In this document: in pieces, positions 6,539-13,659 of the stretch
Layout: each line of letters begins with the position of its first letter
Position numbering within the stretch: the stretch's first letter is position 1
Assembly: GCA_034664165.1 (NCBI GenBank)
Contig: JAXDIE010000025.1
Coordinates: 1 to 18,470, forward strand
DNA: 18,470 nt
Origin: JACCVG01 sp034664165
GTDB taxonomy: Bacteria; Actinomycetota; Thermoleophilia; Solirubrobacterales; Thermoleophilaceae
Direction of reading: 5' to 3'
Position numbers and translations under genes: made by a program
The notes under the pieces: model-generated
The model's database searches: none
What the model was told of the DNA's origin: nothing
Seen by the model: only the letters and a program-made list of their open reading frames with translations

Positions 6539-6547
6539 ATCGTAACA
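6539..6547 (-). promoter_or_regulatory. Possible extended -10 promoter TGTTACGAT for the sulfatase gene
   Basis: TGTTACGAT on the minus strand matches the extended -10 form TGnTAnnnT. It sits in an unusually AT-rich block (6541-6560) in an otherwise GC-rich region. No -35 hexamer is seen, which extended -10 promoters can lack. It would give a leader of roughly 78 bases containing the GCCGGC stem-loop. Confidence 0.35.
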
Positions 6548-6557
6548 ATTTCGTTTT

Positions 6558-6574
6558 GACGCACGCGCTGGTGC
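6558..6574 (+). repeat. 17-base direct repeat, copy 1 (downstream of dnaE)
   Basis: GACGCACGCGCTGGTGC at 6558-6574 is repeated exactly at 6666-6682, 108 bases away, inside the C-terminal codons of dnaE. The flanks do not match. Copy 1 is in the non-coding gap just after the dnaE stop. Confidence 0.6.
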
Positions 6575-6584
6575 TTGGGCGGTC

Positions 6585-9500
6585 TTACTCCGCAGCGGCC
6601 GCTGCCGCGGGGGCTTCAGACATGCCGAGGGCGGACTCGATTGCCCCCAGAGCGGCCAGATCGGCGACGCACGCGCTGGTGCCCGAGACGCGGAACTCGG
6701 GTCCCAGGACGAGGTTTCTCTCGCCGACGACCAGGGCCAGCTCGTGCTGCCCGGTGAACCGCGCCACCACGTCACGCAGGTCGTCGAGGAAACCCGCCGG
6801 GGCGTCGCCCGGGACCCTCAGCGTGATGCGTCCAGGCTCGCGTGCCGCCCGGCGGGCGGCCAGTTCCCCCGGGTCGGGCGCTGCTGCTATCTCCTCATCA
6901 CTCGGCTCGAAGACCTCGACCTCCTGCGCCACGAGCTTGGTCTGGCTGCCATCCCCGTGGTCGATCCGGCCCCGGACGATCAGGACCTTGTCGGCGGCCA
7001 CCTTGTCGGCAGCGGCCGCGTAGGAGGTCTTGAACAGCAGCATCTCGACCTGTCCCTCGAGGTCATCGAGGGTGGCGAACAGCATCGGGTCGCCGTTGCG
7101 GGTCCGGATCTTGCGGAAGTCGGTGATGACACCGCCGACCGTGACCCAGTCGCCGTCCTTGCGTGACCCGAGAGAGGCCAGCGAGCACTCGACGCGCGCC
7201 TTGAGCGCGGCCCGCACCTCCTTCAAGGGGTGGCTGGAGAGGAACAGGCCGAGCGTCTCCTTCTCCATCGCGCCGTTCTCGCGCGGGTCGTCCTCGATCC
7301 TGGGCACGGACTGCGGGCCCAGCGCGTGGCTCTGTGCCCCTGGGCCGGCGGCGTCGTCGAGCCCGGCAAAAAGACTGTCCTGGCCCATCTGGGCGTCCTG
7401 TTGGATCTTCTGTCCGGCGCCCTGGGCCTGCGCCATCACGCTGAGCATGCCGTTGCGGGTGGCGCCGGTGGAGTCCATGGCGCCGCACTTGATCAGCGAC
7501 TCGATGCCCTTCTTGTTGACCGCCCTGGCGTCGACGCGCGCGCAGAAATCCCAGATCGACTTGAACGGGCCACCTTCGTCGCGCGCCCTGATGACCGCAT
7601 CGACGGCGGCCGATCCCACGTTCTTGACCGCGTCAAGGCCGAAGCGGATGTTGCCGTCGACCACCACGAAGTCGTGCCCCGACTGATTGATGTCGGGCGG
7701 GAGCACCTCGATGCCCATCTCCTCGCACTTGGAGACGAAGAAGGGCACCTTGTCCTTGGTGTGCATCACGGAGGAGATCAGTGCAGCCATGTACTCCGGC
7801 GGGTAGTTGGCCTTGAGCCACGCCGTGCGGTACGAGATCAGCCCGTAACAGGCGGCGTGGGACTTGTTGAAGGAGTAGTCAGCCGCGGCCTCGTTGGCGG
7901 CCCAGAGGTCGTTTATGACCCGGTCGGAGGTCCCGGTGGCCCGGGCGCCCGCGACGAAGCGGTCCTTGAGCGCGGCCATGCGCTCCCGCTGCTTCTTGCC
8001 GATGGCCTTGCGCAGGTCGTCGGCCTCGGGGCCGCTGAACCCGGCGATCTCCTTCGCGATCCTCATCGACTGCTCCTGGTAGAGGATCACCGAGTAGGTC
8101 GGCTCGGTGATCGCGCGTAGGCGCTCGTCGATGTAGCGGACTCCCGCGGGGTTCTTCTTGTTCTTCGCGTAGGTGTCGATGTGCCTCATGGCCCCCGGCC
8201 GGTAGAGCGCGACCAGCGCGACGAGGTCCTCGAACTCCGTGGGCCGGACCTGGCGAAGGGCATCGCGCATGCCGTCGGATTCGAACTGGAAGACGCCCAC
8301 GGAATCGCCCCGGCGGAGCATCTCGTAGGTCTTGGGATCGTCGAGCGGCAGGGATGCCATCTCCGGGCGCTCGCCCGTCGATCGCTCAATGATGTCCAGC
8401 GCGGACTCGATCACGTCGAGGTTGCGCAGGCCCAGGAAGTCCATCTTCAGCAGGCCGATCTCCTCGATCGGGCCCATCGAGTACTGGGTGATGGTCTTGA
8501 AGGTGCGCTCGCCCGCAGCCGCCGAGGCCGTCTTGTCCTCGGCCACCTGGAGAGGAACGAGATCGATGAGCGGGCGGTCGGCGATGACCACGGCCGCCGC
8601 GTGGATGCCCGAGTTGCGGACGATGCCCTCGAGGCCGCGGGCGGTGTCGATGATCTGGCGGGCCTCGGGCTCCTTCTCGTATGCCTTGCGCAGCTCCGGC
8701 TCCTCGGCCAGGTACTCGGTGAGGGACCTGCTGCGACCCATGATCGGCTCGGGGATGAGCTTCGCGAGCCTGTCCCCCGCGCCGAAGTCGAACCCGAGCA
8801 CGCGGGCGGCGTCACGGGTCGCGTTGCGCGGGAGCATCTTGCCGAAGGTGATGATCTGGGCCACGCACTCCTGGCCGTACTTGTCGGCCACGTACTTGAT
8901 GACCTTGTCACGCCCCTTGACCGAGAAGTCGATGTCGATGTCCGGCATCGAGATGCGCTCGGCGTTGAGGAAGCGCTCGAAGAGCAGGCCGTTGGCCAGC
9001 GGGTCGAGGTCGGTGATGCGCAGGGCGTAAGAGACGATCGAGCCGGCGGCCGAGCCACGTCCGGGGCCCACGGCGATGCCGCTGTCCTTGGCGAACTTGA
9101 CGAAGTCCCAGACGATCAGGAAGTACGCCGGGAAGCCCATGTTCTCGACCACGGCAAGCTCCATCTCGAGCCGCTCGGTGGCCGCCGCCGGAACCGGGTC
9201 GCCGTAGCGCTCGCGCAGGCCGGCCTCGGCCAGGCGGCGGAGGTACTCGACCTCCGTGGACCCGTCGGGTGTCGCGTACTTGGGCAGCAGGATCCGGCCG
9301 AGCTCCATCGAGATGTCGCAGCGCTCGGCGATCTCGATGGTCGAGGGGACGGCGTCCGGCCATTCGGCGAACGCGGCATTCATCTCGTCGGTGTCCTTCA
9401 GATAGAACTCGTTGGTCTCGAAGCCCATGCGGGTCCCGGGCCCATCGCCCTTCGGGGTGCCCAGCTGCTGCTTGGTCTGGACGCACAGCAGGGCGTCGTG

Positions 9501-10151
9501 GTTGTCGTAGTCCTCGCGGCGCAGGTAGTGGACGTCGCCGGTGGCAACCAGGGGCCGTCCGACCTCGCGGGCGATGCGCACGATTCCCTCGTTGACCATG
9601 TCCTGCTCGGCCAGGCCGTTCTTCTGGACCTCGAAGTAGACGTTGTCGGGGCCGAGGGCTCCCATCAGCTGGTCGACGTGCTCGCGGGCGTCGGCATCGT
9701 TGCCGGACAGGAGCCGCTGGCAGAAGCGCGACGCCAGGCATCCGGTGAGCGCGATCACGCCGGTCGAGTGGGCCTGGAGCATGCCGAGGTCGATCCGGCC
9801 CTTGCCGCCGTGGTAGCCGTCGAGGAAGCCCGACGAGGTGAGCTTGACCAGGTTCTGGAAGCCCTCGTTGGTCTCGGCCAGAAGCGTCAGATGGTTGGTC
9901 TCGACGCGCCCCGCCCTGATCGAGGCGTCGTCGACCAGATAGGCCTCGAGCCCGACTATCGGCTTGATTCCGTGCTTCTGGCAGGCCTTGTAGAGCTCCA
10001 CGGAGCCGTTCATGACCCCGTGGTCGGTGAGTCCCAGTGCCGGCTGGCCGAAGGCGGCAGCGCGCTCTGCCAGGGCATCGATCTTGCAGGCGCCATCCAG
10101 CAGCGAGTACTCGGAGTGGACGTGGAGGTGGGCGACCGGATCGGGCGGCAT
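6585..10151 (-). CDS. dnaE: DNA polymerase III alpha subunit (DnaE1 type)
   Basis: The replicative polymerase, 1188 residues, normal for DnaE and without an intein. The N-terminal PHP domain (about 1-280) keeps a full metal-site set: H10 and H12 ('HLHVHSEYSLLDGA'), D19, H44 ('LTDHGVMNG'), E69, H87, C138, D206 and H208 ('ATGDVHYL'). An active PHP proofreading exonuclease is therefore likely, as known for mycobacterial DnaE1. The polymerase core has 'GPGRGSAAGSIVSYAL' (362-377), the catalytic aspartates D404 and D406 in 'MPDIDIDF', and D571 in 'KMDFLGLRNLDV'. An OB-fold lies at about 1000-1090 ('VTVGGVITDFRKIRTRNGDP'). The C-terminus ends in an alanine-rich tail. The ATG at 10151 has TAGACT 7 bases upstream and no Shine-Dalgarno. 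It is transcribed as the sulfatase gene is, away from the RTX gene end at 10258. Confidence 0.97.
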   Translation of the reverse strand: MPPDPVAHLHVHSEYSLLDGACKIDALAERAAAFGQPALGLTDHGVMNGSVELYKACQKHGIKPIVGLEAYLVDDASIRAGRVETNHLTLLAETNEGFQNLVKLTSSGFLDGYHGGKGRIDLGMLQAHSTGVIALTGCLASRFCQRLLSGNDADAREHVDQLMGALGPDNVYFEVQKNGLAEQDMVNEGIVRIAREVGRPLVATGDVHYLRREDYDNHDALLCVQTKQQLGTPKGDGPGTRMGFETNEFYLKDTDEMNAAFAEWPDAVPSTIEIAERCDISMELGRILLPKYATPDGSTEVEYLRRLAEAGLRERYGDPVPAAATERLEMELAVVENMGFPAYFLIVWDFVKFAKDSGIAVGPGRGSAAGSIVSYALRITDLDPLANGLLFERFLNAERISMPDIDIDFSVKGRDKVIKYVADKYGQECVAQIITFGKMLPRNATRDAARVLGFDFGAGDRLAKLIPEPIMGRSRSLTEYLAEEPELRKAYEKEPEARQIIDTARGLEGIVRNSGIHAAAVVIADRPLIDLVPLQVAEDKTASAAAGERTFKTITQYSMGPIEEIGLLKMDFLGLRNLDVIESALDIIERSTGERPEMASLPLDDPKTYEMLRRGDSVGVFQFESDGMRDALRQVRPTEFEDLVALVALYRPGAMRHIDTYAKNKKNPAGVRYIDERLRAITEPTYSVILYQEQSMRIAKEIAGFSGPEADDLRKAIGKKQRERMAALKDRFVAGARATGTSDRVINDLWAANEAAADYSFNKSHAACYGLISYRTAWLKANYPPEYMAALISSVMHTKDKVPFFVSKCEEMGIEVLPPDINQSGHDFVVVDGNIRFGLDAVKNVGSAAVDAVIRARDEGGPFKSIWDFCARVDARAVNKKGIESLIKCGAMDSTGATRNGMLSVMAQAQGAGQKIQQDAQMGQDSLFAGLDDAAGPGAQSHALGPQSVPRIEDDPRENGAMEKETLGLFLSSHPLKEVRAALKARVECSLASLGSRKDGDWVTVGGVITDFRKIRTRNGDPMLFATLDDLEGQVEMLLFKTSYAAAADKVAADKVLIVRGRIDHGDGSQTKLVAQEVEVFEPSDEEIAAAPDPGELAARRAAREPGRITLRVPGDAPAGFLDDLRDVVARFTGQHELALVVGERNLVLGPEFRVSGTSACVADLAALGAIESALGMSEAPAAAAAAE
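6666..6682 (+). repeat. 17-base direct repeat, copy 2 (inside dnaE)
   Basis: Exact second copy of the 17 bases at 6558-6574. Here it encodes, on the minus strand, part of 'GTSACVAD' near the DnaE C-terminus. The only matched block is these 17 bases. Confidence 0.6.
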
Positions 10152-10158
10152 GCATCCG

Positions 10159-10164
10159 AGTCTA
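10159..10164 (-). promoter_or_regulatory. Probable -10 hexamer TAGACT of dnaE
   Basis: TAGACT on the minus strand, then 7 bases, then the dnaE ATG at 10151. There is no Shine-Dalgarno in between, so a leaderless dnaE mRNA is the simplest reading. The hexamer is the same as the one before the Rrf2 gene. Confidence 0.5.
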
Positions 10165-10166
10165 GG

Positions 10167-10200
10167 GTCGGGACCCGACGGTCCGATCAGGCCGGTCGGG
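10167..10200. promoter_or_regulatory. Inverted repeats GTCGGG/CCCGAC just upstream of the dnaE -10
   Basis: GTCGGG (10167-10172), one A, CCCGAC (10174-10179) form a 13-base palindrome only two bases upstream of the dnaE -10 hexamer. A second GTCGGG at 10195-10200 can pair with the same CCCGAC. The position, within the -10/-35 spacer, suits an operator that would block polymerase, but it may be simple GC-rich structure. Confidence 0.3.
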
Positions 10201-10217
10201 GTGCCGAATCAGCTTTA

Positions 10218-10232
10218 CCCGCACATTGCGGG
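10218..10232. terminator. Short hairpin downstream of the minus-strand RTX gene
   Basis: CCCGCA, a 3-base loop, and TGCGGG form a perfect 6-base stem 25 bases beyond the RTX gene stop. In the transcript direction it is followed by TAAAGC, without a T-run. It is a weak terminator candidate separating the argG-RTX unit from dnaE. Confidence 0.3.
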
Positions 10233-10257
10233 CATGTCTCCGGGAGGGCCGGCCGAG

Positions 10258-10947
10258 CTACTCCTTGGCGCTCTTGACGTCCTCGCAGGTGCGGGCCTTG
10301 TCACCGTTGGTCTTGTCGGTGTCGCCCGCGGGAAGACCCCCGAAGCACTTGTCCCTGCTCTGGTTGCCCTTGAGGACATCGTTCCCCTTGCTGCCGGTCA
10401 GGAAGTCGCGCCCCTCGTCGCCCTTCAGGGTGTCATCGCCGTCCTCGCCCCTGAGCGTGTCGTCCCCGCGGCCGCCGGCAACCAGGTCGTGCTTGTCTCC
10501 TCCGAGCACCATGTCGTCCCCGTTCTGGCCGTCCAGAGCGTCCTGGCTGTCCTCCCCATAGATCCGGTCCCGGCCCGACCCGCCGGCGACCGTATCCGAG
10601 CCGTCATCGCCGTAGACCACATCATTCCCGGGCCCCGCGTCGACCAGATCGTCGTCCTCCCCGGCGCAGATCACGTCGTCGCCTCCGAGCGAGACCACGA
10701 AGTCCTCGCCCTCGCGGGCGTCGATCACGTCCTTCTTGTCGGTTCCCAGCAGGAAGTGGTCGCCCTTGGAGTCCCGGATGTCGATCTTCTTGCCGTGGCA
10801 CTTGCCCTTGGGCGTGGCCAGCTCGACCGGAGTCGGCGGCGGCGTTGTCGGCGTCTCCGCCTGCGCCAGCCCCACCATCGCGACCACTGCCACCAGGCCT
10901 CCGATGAGGGCGAGGCTCCGGCGGGCGGGGATGGCGGGCTGGGTCAT
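10258..10947 (-). CDS. Secreted RTX-repeat (hemolysin-type calcium-binding repeat) protein
   Basis: A 229-residue acidic protein. Residues 1-30 are a Sec signal peptide: two arginines at 9-10, a hydrophobic core, and AQA before a likely cut at 30/31. A proline-rich linker (33-45) follows. From about 68 to 200 there are nonapeptide repeats of the GGxGxDxUx type, for example 'GPGNDVVYGDDGSDTVAGG' (105-123) and 'GRGDDTLRGEDGDDTLKGD' (159-177), which fold as a parallel beta-roll binding calcium between turns. Four cysteines (C50, C94, C201, C221) could form disulfides outside the cell. No enzyme domain is present, so a structural or surface role is likely but unproven. The start ATG 10947 overlaps the stop of the upstream 57-residue gene (ATGA); AGGAGG lies 13 bases before it. 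It resembles the RTX protein at 12454-13656. Confidence 0.88.
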   Translation of the reverse strand: MTQPAIPARRSLALIGGLVAVVAMVGLAQAETPTTPPPTPVELATPKGKCHGKKIDIRDSKGDHFLLGTDKKDVIDAREGEDFVVSLGGDDVICAGEDDDLVDAGPGNDVVYGDDGSDTVAGGSGRDRIYGEDSQDALDGQNGDDMVLGGDKHDLVAGGRGDDTLRGEDGDDTLKGDEGRDFLTGSKGNDVLKGNQSRDKCFGGLPAGDTDKTNGDKARTCEDVKSAKE

Positions 10948-11117
10948 GGCTTCGCGGCGGCCTCCTGGCGGGCCACGATGACCCCGGCGACCACGACGCC
11001 CACGATGACACCCGCGGCCACGACCTTGTCGCGGTTGGCGGCGAGCTGCCGGCGGATCACCCACGGCGCGAGGCGCCAGACCACCCGCCCGATCAGCTCA
11101 TATCCCTGGTCGGGCAC
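10944..11117 (-). CDS. 57-residue single-span membrane protein between argG and the RTX gene
   Basis: A short gene of 57 residues, from GTG 11117 to TGA. The sequence begins MPDQGYELIGRVVWRLAPWV, continues with a basic stretch 'IRRQLAANRDK' (21-31), then a strongly hydrophobic segment at about 32-49 (valine, alanine and glycine rich), and a short tail 'RQEAAAKP'. By the positive-inside rule the N-terminal half is probably cytoplasmic. Evidence that it is real: AAGGAG, one of the best Shine-Dalgarno sites in the window, lies 5 bases before the GTG and overlaps the last codons of argG; its start is 2 bases after the argG stop; and its stop overlaps the RTX gene ATG as ATGA. It is therefore probably translated in one mRNA with argG and the RTX gene. 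I do not recognise a family. It may anchor or help export the RTX protein, but this is only positional inference. Confidence 0.78.
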   Translation of the reverse strand: MPDQGYELIGRVVWRLAPWVIRRQLAANRDKVVAAGVIVGVVVAGVIVARQEAAAKP

Positions 11118-11119
11118 CG

Positions 11120-12388
11120 CTACTCCTTGTTCCGCTCGCGCAGCTGGTAGGCCATCCGTGACTGCAGGCTCCAGAGCTCGATGAAGCCGGGGCTCGACTG
11201 CTGCGAGAACAGCCCGCCGGACTCGCTGAAGCCCGCCAGGGCCTCGTCGTAGAGCGCGTTGGGCGAGAACCGGGCCACGGCGGCCGCATTGCCCTTGTAG
11301 AGCTTCATCGTGATCTCGCCGGTGACCTGCTCGTTCACCGAGTCCATCAGCGCGTTGAGGTCACCCAGGAGCGGCTCGTACCAGAGGCCCGCGTAGACCA
11401 GGTAGGCCCAGTGGTCGTCCAGATGGCGCTTGAAGTTGTTCTGGTGGATCGTGCCGACGAGCTTCTCGAGCTCCTTGTGCGCGGTGAGGATGATGGCGGC
11501 GGCAGGTACCTCGTAGAGGTCGCGCACCTTCAGGCCGACGATGCGGTCCTCGATGTGGTCGACGATGCCCAGGCCGTGCGTGCAGCCGATCTCGCCGGCC
11601 TTCTCCAGGAGGGCGACGAGCTCCAAGCGCTCGCCGTCGAGCGAGACGGGGACGCCCTTCTCGAAGCCGACCTTCAGCAATTGTGGCTCGTCGGGCGCGT
11701 CCTCGGGCCGCGTGACCAGGTCGAAGACGTCGTCGTGCGGGGGCTCGGACAGGTCCTCGATCGGACCGCCCTCCGACGAGCGGCCCCAGAGGTTGTCGTC
11801 GATCGAGTACGGCGGGGCCTCGGTGCCGCCCTTGACGGGGATCCCGTGCTCGCGCGCGTAGGCGATCTCCTCCTCGCGGCCCATCTGCCAGTTGCGGACG
11901 GGCGCGATGATCTTCAGCTCCGGCCCCATGGCGGCTACGGTCGACTCGATCCGCACCTGGTCGTTGCCCTTGCCGGTGCAGCCGTGGGCGACGGTGTCGC
12001 AGCCGGACTTGCGGGCGTACTCGACCGCCAGCTTGGCGATCAACGGGCGGCCGAGGGCCGTGAAAAGGGGATAGCCGCCCCCGTAGAGGGCGTTGGCCTT
12101 GATGGCGGGCACCACGTAGTCGCGGGCGAACTCCTCACGGGCGTCGATGATGTGGCAGTCCAGGGCGCCCAGGTCCATGGCCTTGCCCTTCACCACGTTG
12201 TAGTCCTCGCCGGGCTGGCCCAGGTTCACCGTCAGCGCGACGACCTCCGCGTCGTACTCGTCCTGGATCCACTTGAGCATGACGCTCGTGTCGAGCCCCC
12301 CGGAGTAGAGCAGCAGGACACGCCCCACCTCTTCGGGGTTGGCCTCGTACGAGGCGGTCTTGCGCAGCTGCTGGCGGTCATCGGACAT
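11120..12388 (-). CDS. argG: Argininosuccinate synthase
   Basis: Joins citrulline and aspartate with ATP to make argininosuccinate, the penultimate step of arginine synthesis, in the cytoplasm. The 422-residue protein shows the PP-loop 'LLLYSGGLDTSVMLKW' with S29-G-G-L-D-T-S35, then 'VNLGQPGED', 'AHGCTGKGNDQVRIE', 'PVRNWQMGREEEIAYAREHGIPV', 'SIDDNLWGRSSEGG' and 'HGLGIVDHIEDRIVGLK', all family hallmarks. It has about 20 more N-terminal residues than short family members, but ATG 12388 is supported by a TAGCGT hexamer 8 bases upstream and by the lack of a later suitable start. It lies on the same strand as argCJBD but is separated from them by two plus-strand genes. Its 3' end carries the Shine-Dalgarno of the following small membrane protein gene. 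Confidence 0.97.
   Translation of the reverse strand: MSDDRQQLRKTASYEANPEEVGRVLLLYSGGLDTSVMLKWIQDEYDAEVVALTVNLGQPGEDYNVVKGKAMDLGALDCHIIDAREEFARDYVVPAIKANALYGGGYPLFTALGRPLIAKLAVEYARKSGCDTVAHGCTGKGNDQVRIESTVAAMGPELKIIAPVRNWQMGREEEIAYAREHGIPVKGGTEAPPYSIDDNLWGRSSEGGPIEDLSEPPHDDVFDLVTRPEDAPDEPQLLKVGFEKGVPVSLDGERLELVALLEKAGEIGCTHGLGIVDHIEDRIVGLKVRDLYEVPAAAIILTAHKELEKLVGTIHQNNFKRHLDDHWAYLVYAGLWYEPLLGDLNALMDSVNEQVTGEITMKLYKGNAAAVARFSPNALYDEALAGFSESGGLFSQQSSPGFIELWSLQSRMAYQLRERNKE
11123..11128 (-). promoter_or_regulatory. Shine-Dalgarno AAGGAG inside the argG 3' end
   Basis: AAGGAG on the minus strand spans the final codons of argG, with 5 bases (TAGCG, including the argG stop) before the GTG of the 57-residue membrane protein gene. 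This site decides that small gene's start. Confidence 0.7.
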
Positions 12389-12396
12389 GACGCGGG

Positions 12397-12402
12397 ACGC
12401 TA
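12397..12402 (-). promoter_or_regulatory. Probable -10 hexamer TAGCGT of argG
   Basis: TAGCGT on the minus strand is followed by 8 bases and the argG ATG. No Shine-Dalgarno is visible, consistent with a leaderless or nearly leaderless mRNA. No ArgR-type operator (AT-rich palindrome) is seen around it. Confidence 0.4.
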
Positions 12403-12440
12403 ACAGTCTGGGAACGGGCGCCTCGACCCGGCGGGTTTTG

Positions 12441-12446
12441 TACGCT
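12441..12446 (+). promoter_or_regulatory. Probable -10 hexamer TACGCT of the plus-strand RTX gene
   Basis: TACGCT is followed by exactly 7 bases and the ATG at 12454, with no Shine-Dalgarno. It lies back-to-back with the argG hexamer, 38 bases apart, in a 65-base divergent gap. A TTTT run sits just before it; no -35 hexamer is recognised. Confidence 0.45.
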
Positions 12447-12453
12447 GGCCCCG

Positions 12454-13656
12454 ATGCGGAAAGGATTCCATCGCTTGGCCGCGCCTACCGTCCTGACGGC
12501 GGTCGCGTGCGTCTGCCTCCTCACGGCAGGCACAGCGGCAGCCGTGAGGCCGTCCTGCTTCAACCCCAAGCGGGGAGCCTTCCAGCAGGCGACCAAGGTC
12601 GGCACCGAGGGCAACGACAAGATCAAGGGCACCAACAAGCGCGACGTGATCGTCGGGCTCGGGGGCAACGACAACATCCAGACGGGCGCCGGGTCCGACG
12701 TGGTCTGCGGCGGCCTGGGCGACGACTCGATCAACGGTGGCAAGGGCTTCGACACGATCGCCGGCGAGGATGGCAACGACAACCTCCGCGGCGGGATCGG
12801 CTTCGACGTGTTGTTCGGCCAGGTCGGCAACGACGTCCTCCGCGGCGAGGACGGCGGCGACGACCTCTTCGGCGGCGATGGCGATGACGCCCTGACCGGT
12901 GACAAGGGCAACGACAACCTCTTTGGAGAGCTGGGCAACGACAGCCTCGCCGGCGGCGAGCTCCTGGACCGCCTGGAGCCCGGGCCCGGCAACGACAGCT
13001 CTTCCTGCATCTACGGCGACGACGACGAGGACGTGGTGACCTTCGATGACTCCCCCGGCCCCGTGACCGTGGACATGAGCGCGGAGACCGTCACGGGTCC
13101 CGTCGACGTCGACCACGTGAGCATCGGCTGCCTGGTGGAGGGTTCCCAGTTCAACGACACGATGGTCGGTTCTCCCAAGAACGACCACCTGGCCGGCAAC
13201 TACGGCGACGACGTGATCAGTGGCGATCCGGCGAACGGTGACCAGTCCGAGGACATCCTCCAGGGCGACGCCGGGAACGACATGCTTTTCGGCGGCAACG
13301 TCAACTCAACCGACCCGGTACCCGCGGCCTGCGACGCGGCGAAGGGGATCATCTGCGCCGACAGGATCTACGGCGACTGGGCCAACACGAGGCTGAACAC
13401 GGAACGCGGCGGCGGCAACGACACGATCTTCGGCCAGGCAGATGACGACATCCTGGTCGGCGAGGACGGCGATGACAACATCTTCGGTCAGCACGGCAAC
13501 GACATCCTCCGGGACGCCGTGGGCACCAACACCCTCGACGGCGGGAGCGGCACGGATCCGGACACCCGCCGCAGCAGCGGCCCGGGCGAGTTCGACGACT
13601 GCGTCTCGAACAAGTCCCCCAACGGTGCCAACAACAACATCAACTGCGAGGGCTGA
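12454..13656 (+). CDS. Secreted RTX-repeat (hemolysin-type calcium-binding repeat) protein
   Basis: A 400-residue secreted protein. Residues 1-30 are a signal peptide ending TAAA. A first array of nonapeptides runs from about 50 to 180, including 'GGLGDDSINGGKGFDTIAG' (86-104) and 'GDGDDALTGDKGNDNLFGE' (141-159). A spacer (185-235) contains a more beta-sandwich-like stretch, 'VVTFDDSPGPVTVDMSAE'. A second array (about 232-352) includes 'GDAGNDMLFGG' and 'GEDGDDNIFGQHGNDILRD' (336-354). Such repeats bind calcium and form beta-rolls in the extracellular medium. The mature part has eight cysteines (C35, C85, C185, C226, C293, C301, C383, C398), an even number that suggests disulfides. No protease or lipase domain and no type I secretion gene is nearby; the Sec signal replaces that route. 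It is followed after 3 bases by the small secreted protein gene, so the two form an operon. Confidence 0.9.
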   Translation: MRKGFHRLAAPTVLTAVACVCLLTAGTAAAVRPSCFNPKRGAFQQATKVGTEGNDKIKGTNKRDVIVGLGGNDNIQTGAGSDVVCGGLGDDSINGGKGFDTIAGEDGNDNLRGGIGFDVLFGQVGNDVLRGEDGGDDLFGGDGDDALTGDKGNDNLFGELGNDSLAGGELLDRLEPGPGNDSSSCIYGDDDEDVVTFDDSPGPVTVDMSAETVTGPVDVDHVSIGCLVEGSQFNDTMVGSPKNDHLAGNYGDDVISGDPANGDQSEDILQGDAGNDMLFGGNVNSTDPVPAACDAAKGIICADRIYGDWANTRLNTERGGGNDTIFGQADDDILVGEDGDDNIFGQHGNDILRDAVGTNTLDGGSGTDPDTRRSSGPGEFDDCVSNKSPNGANNNINCEG

Positions 13657-13659
13657 GAC

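Noticed and set aside
4673..6559. Long plus-strand frame opposite the sulfatase
   Set aside because: The minus strand encodes a full sulfatase with all site residues; the opposite frame has no recognisable domain.
8181..10277. Long open frame of about 698 codons on the plus strand opposite dnaE
   Set aside because: Its translation is low-complexity and rich in V, G, D and R with no domain, and it mirrors dnaE codons. It is a typical antisense shadow in high-GC DNA.
10258..10947. RTX toxin or hemolysin
   Set aside because: Only the calcium-binding repeats are present, with no pore-forming, lipase or protease domain and no activation or type I secretion genes.
12389..12453. ArgR operator between argG and the RTX gene
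   Set aside because: No AT-rich palindrome like an ARG box is present in the 65 bases; arginine control by ArgR cannot be claimed here.
12600..13550. Regular short repeats that could look like a CRISPR array or satellite DNA
   Set aside because: The period is 27 bases and codes for GGxGxDxUx nonapeptides in frame; there are no identical repeats with unique spacers.
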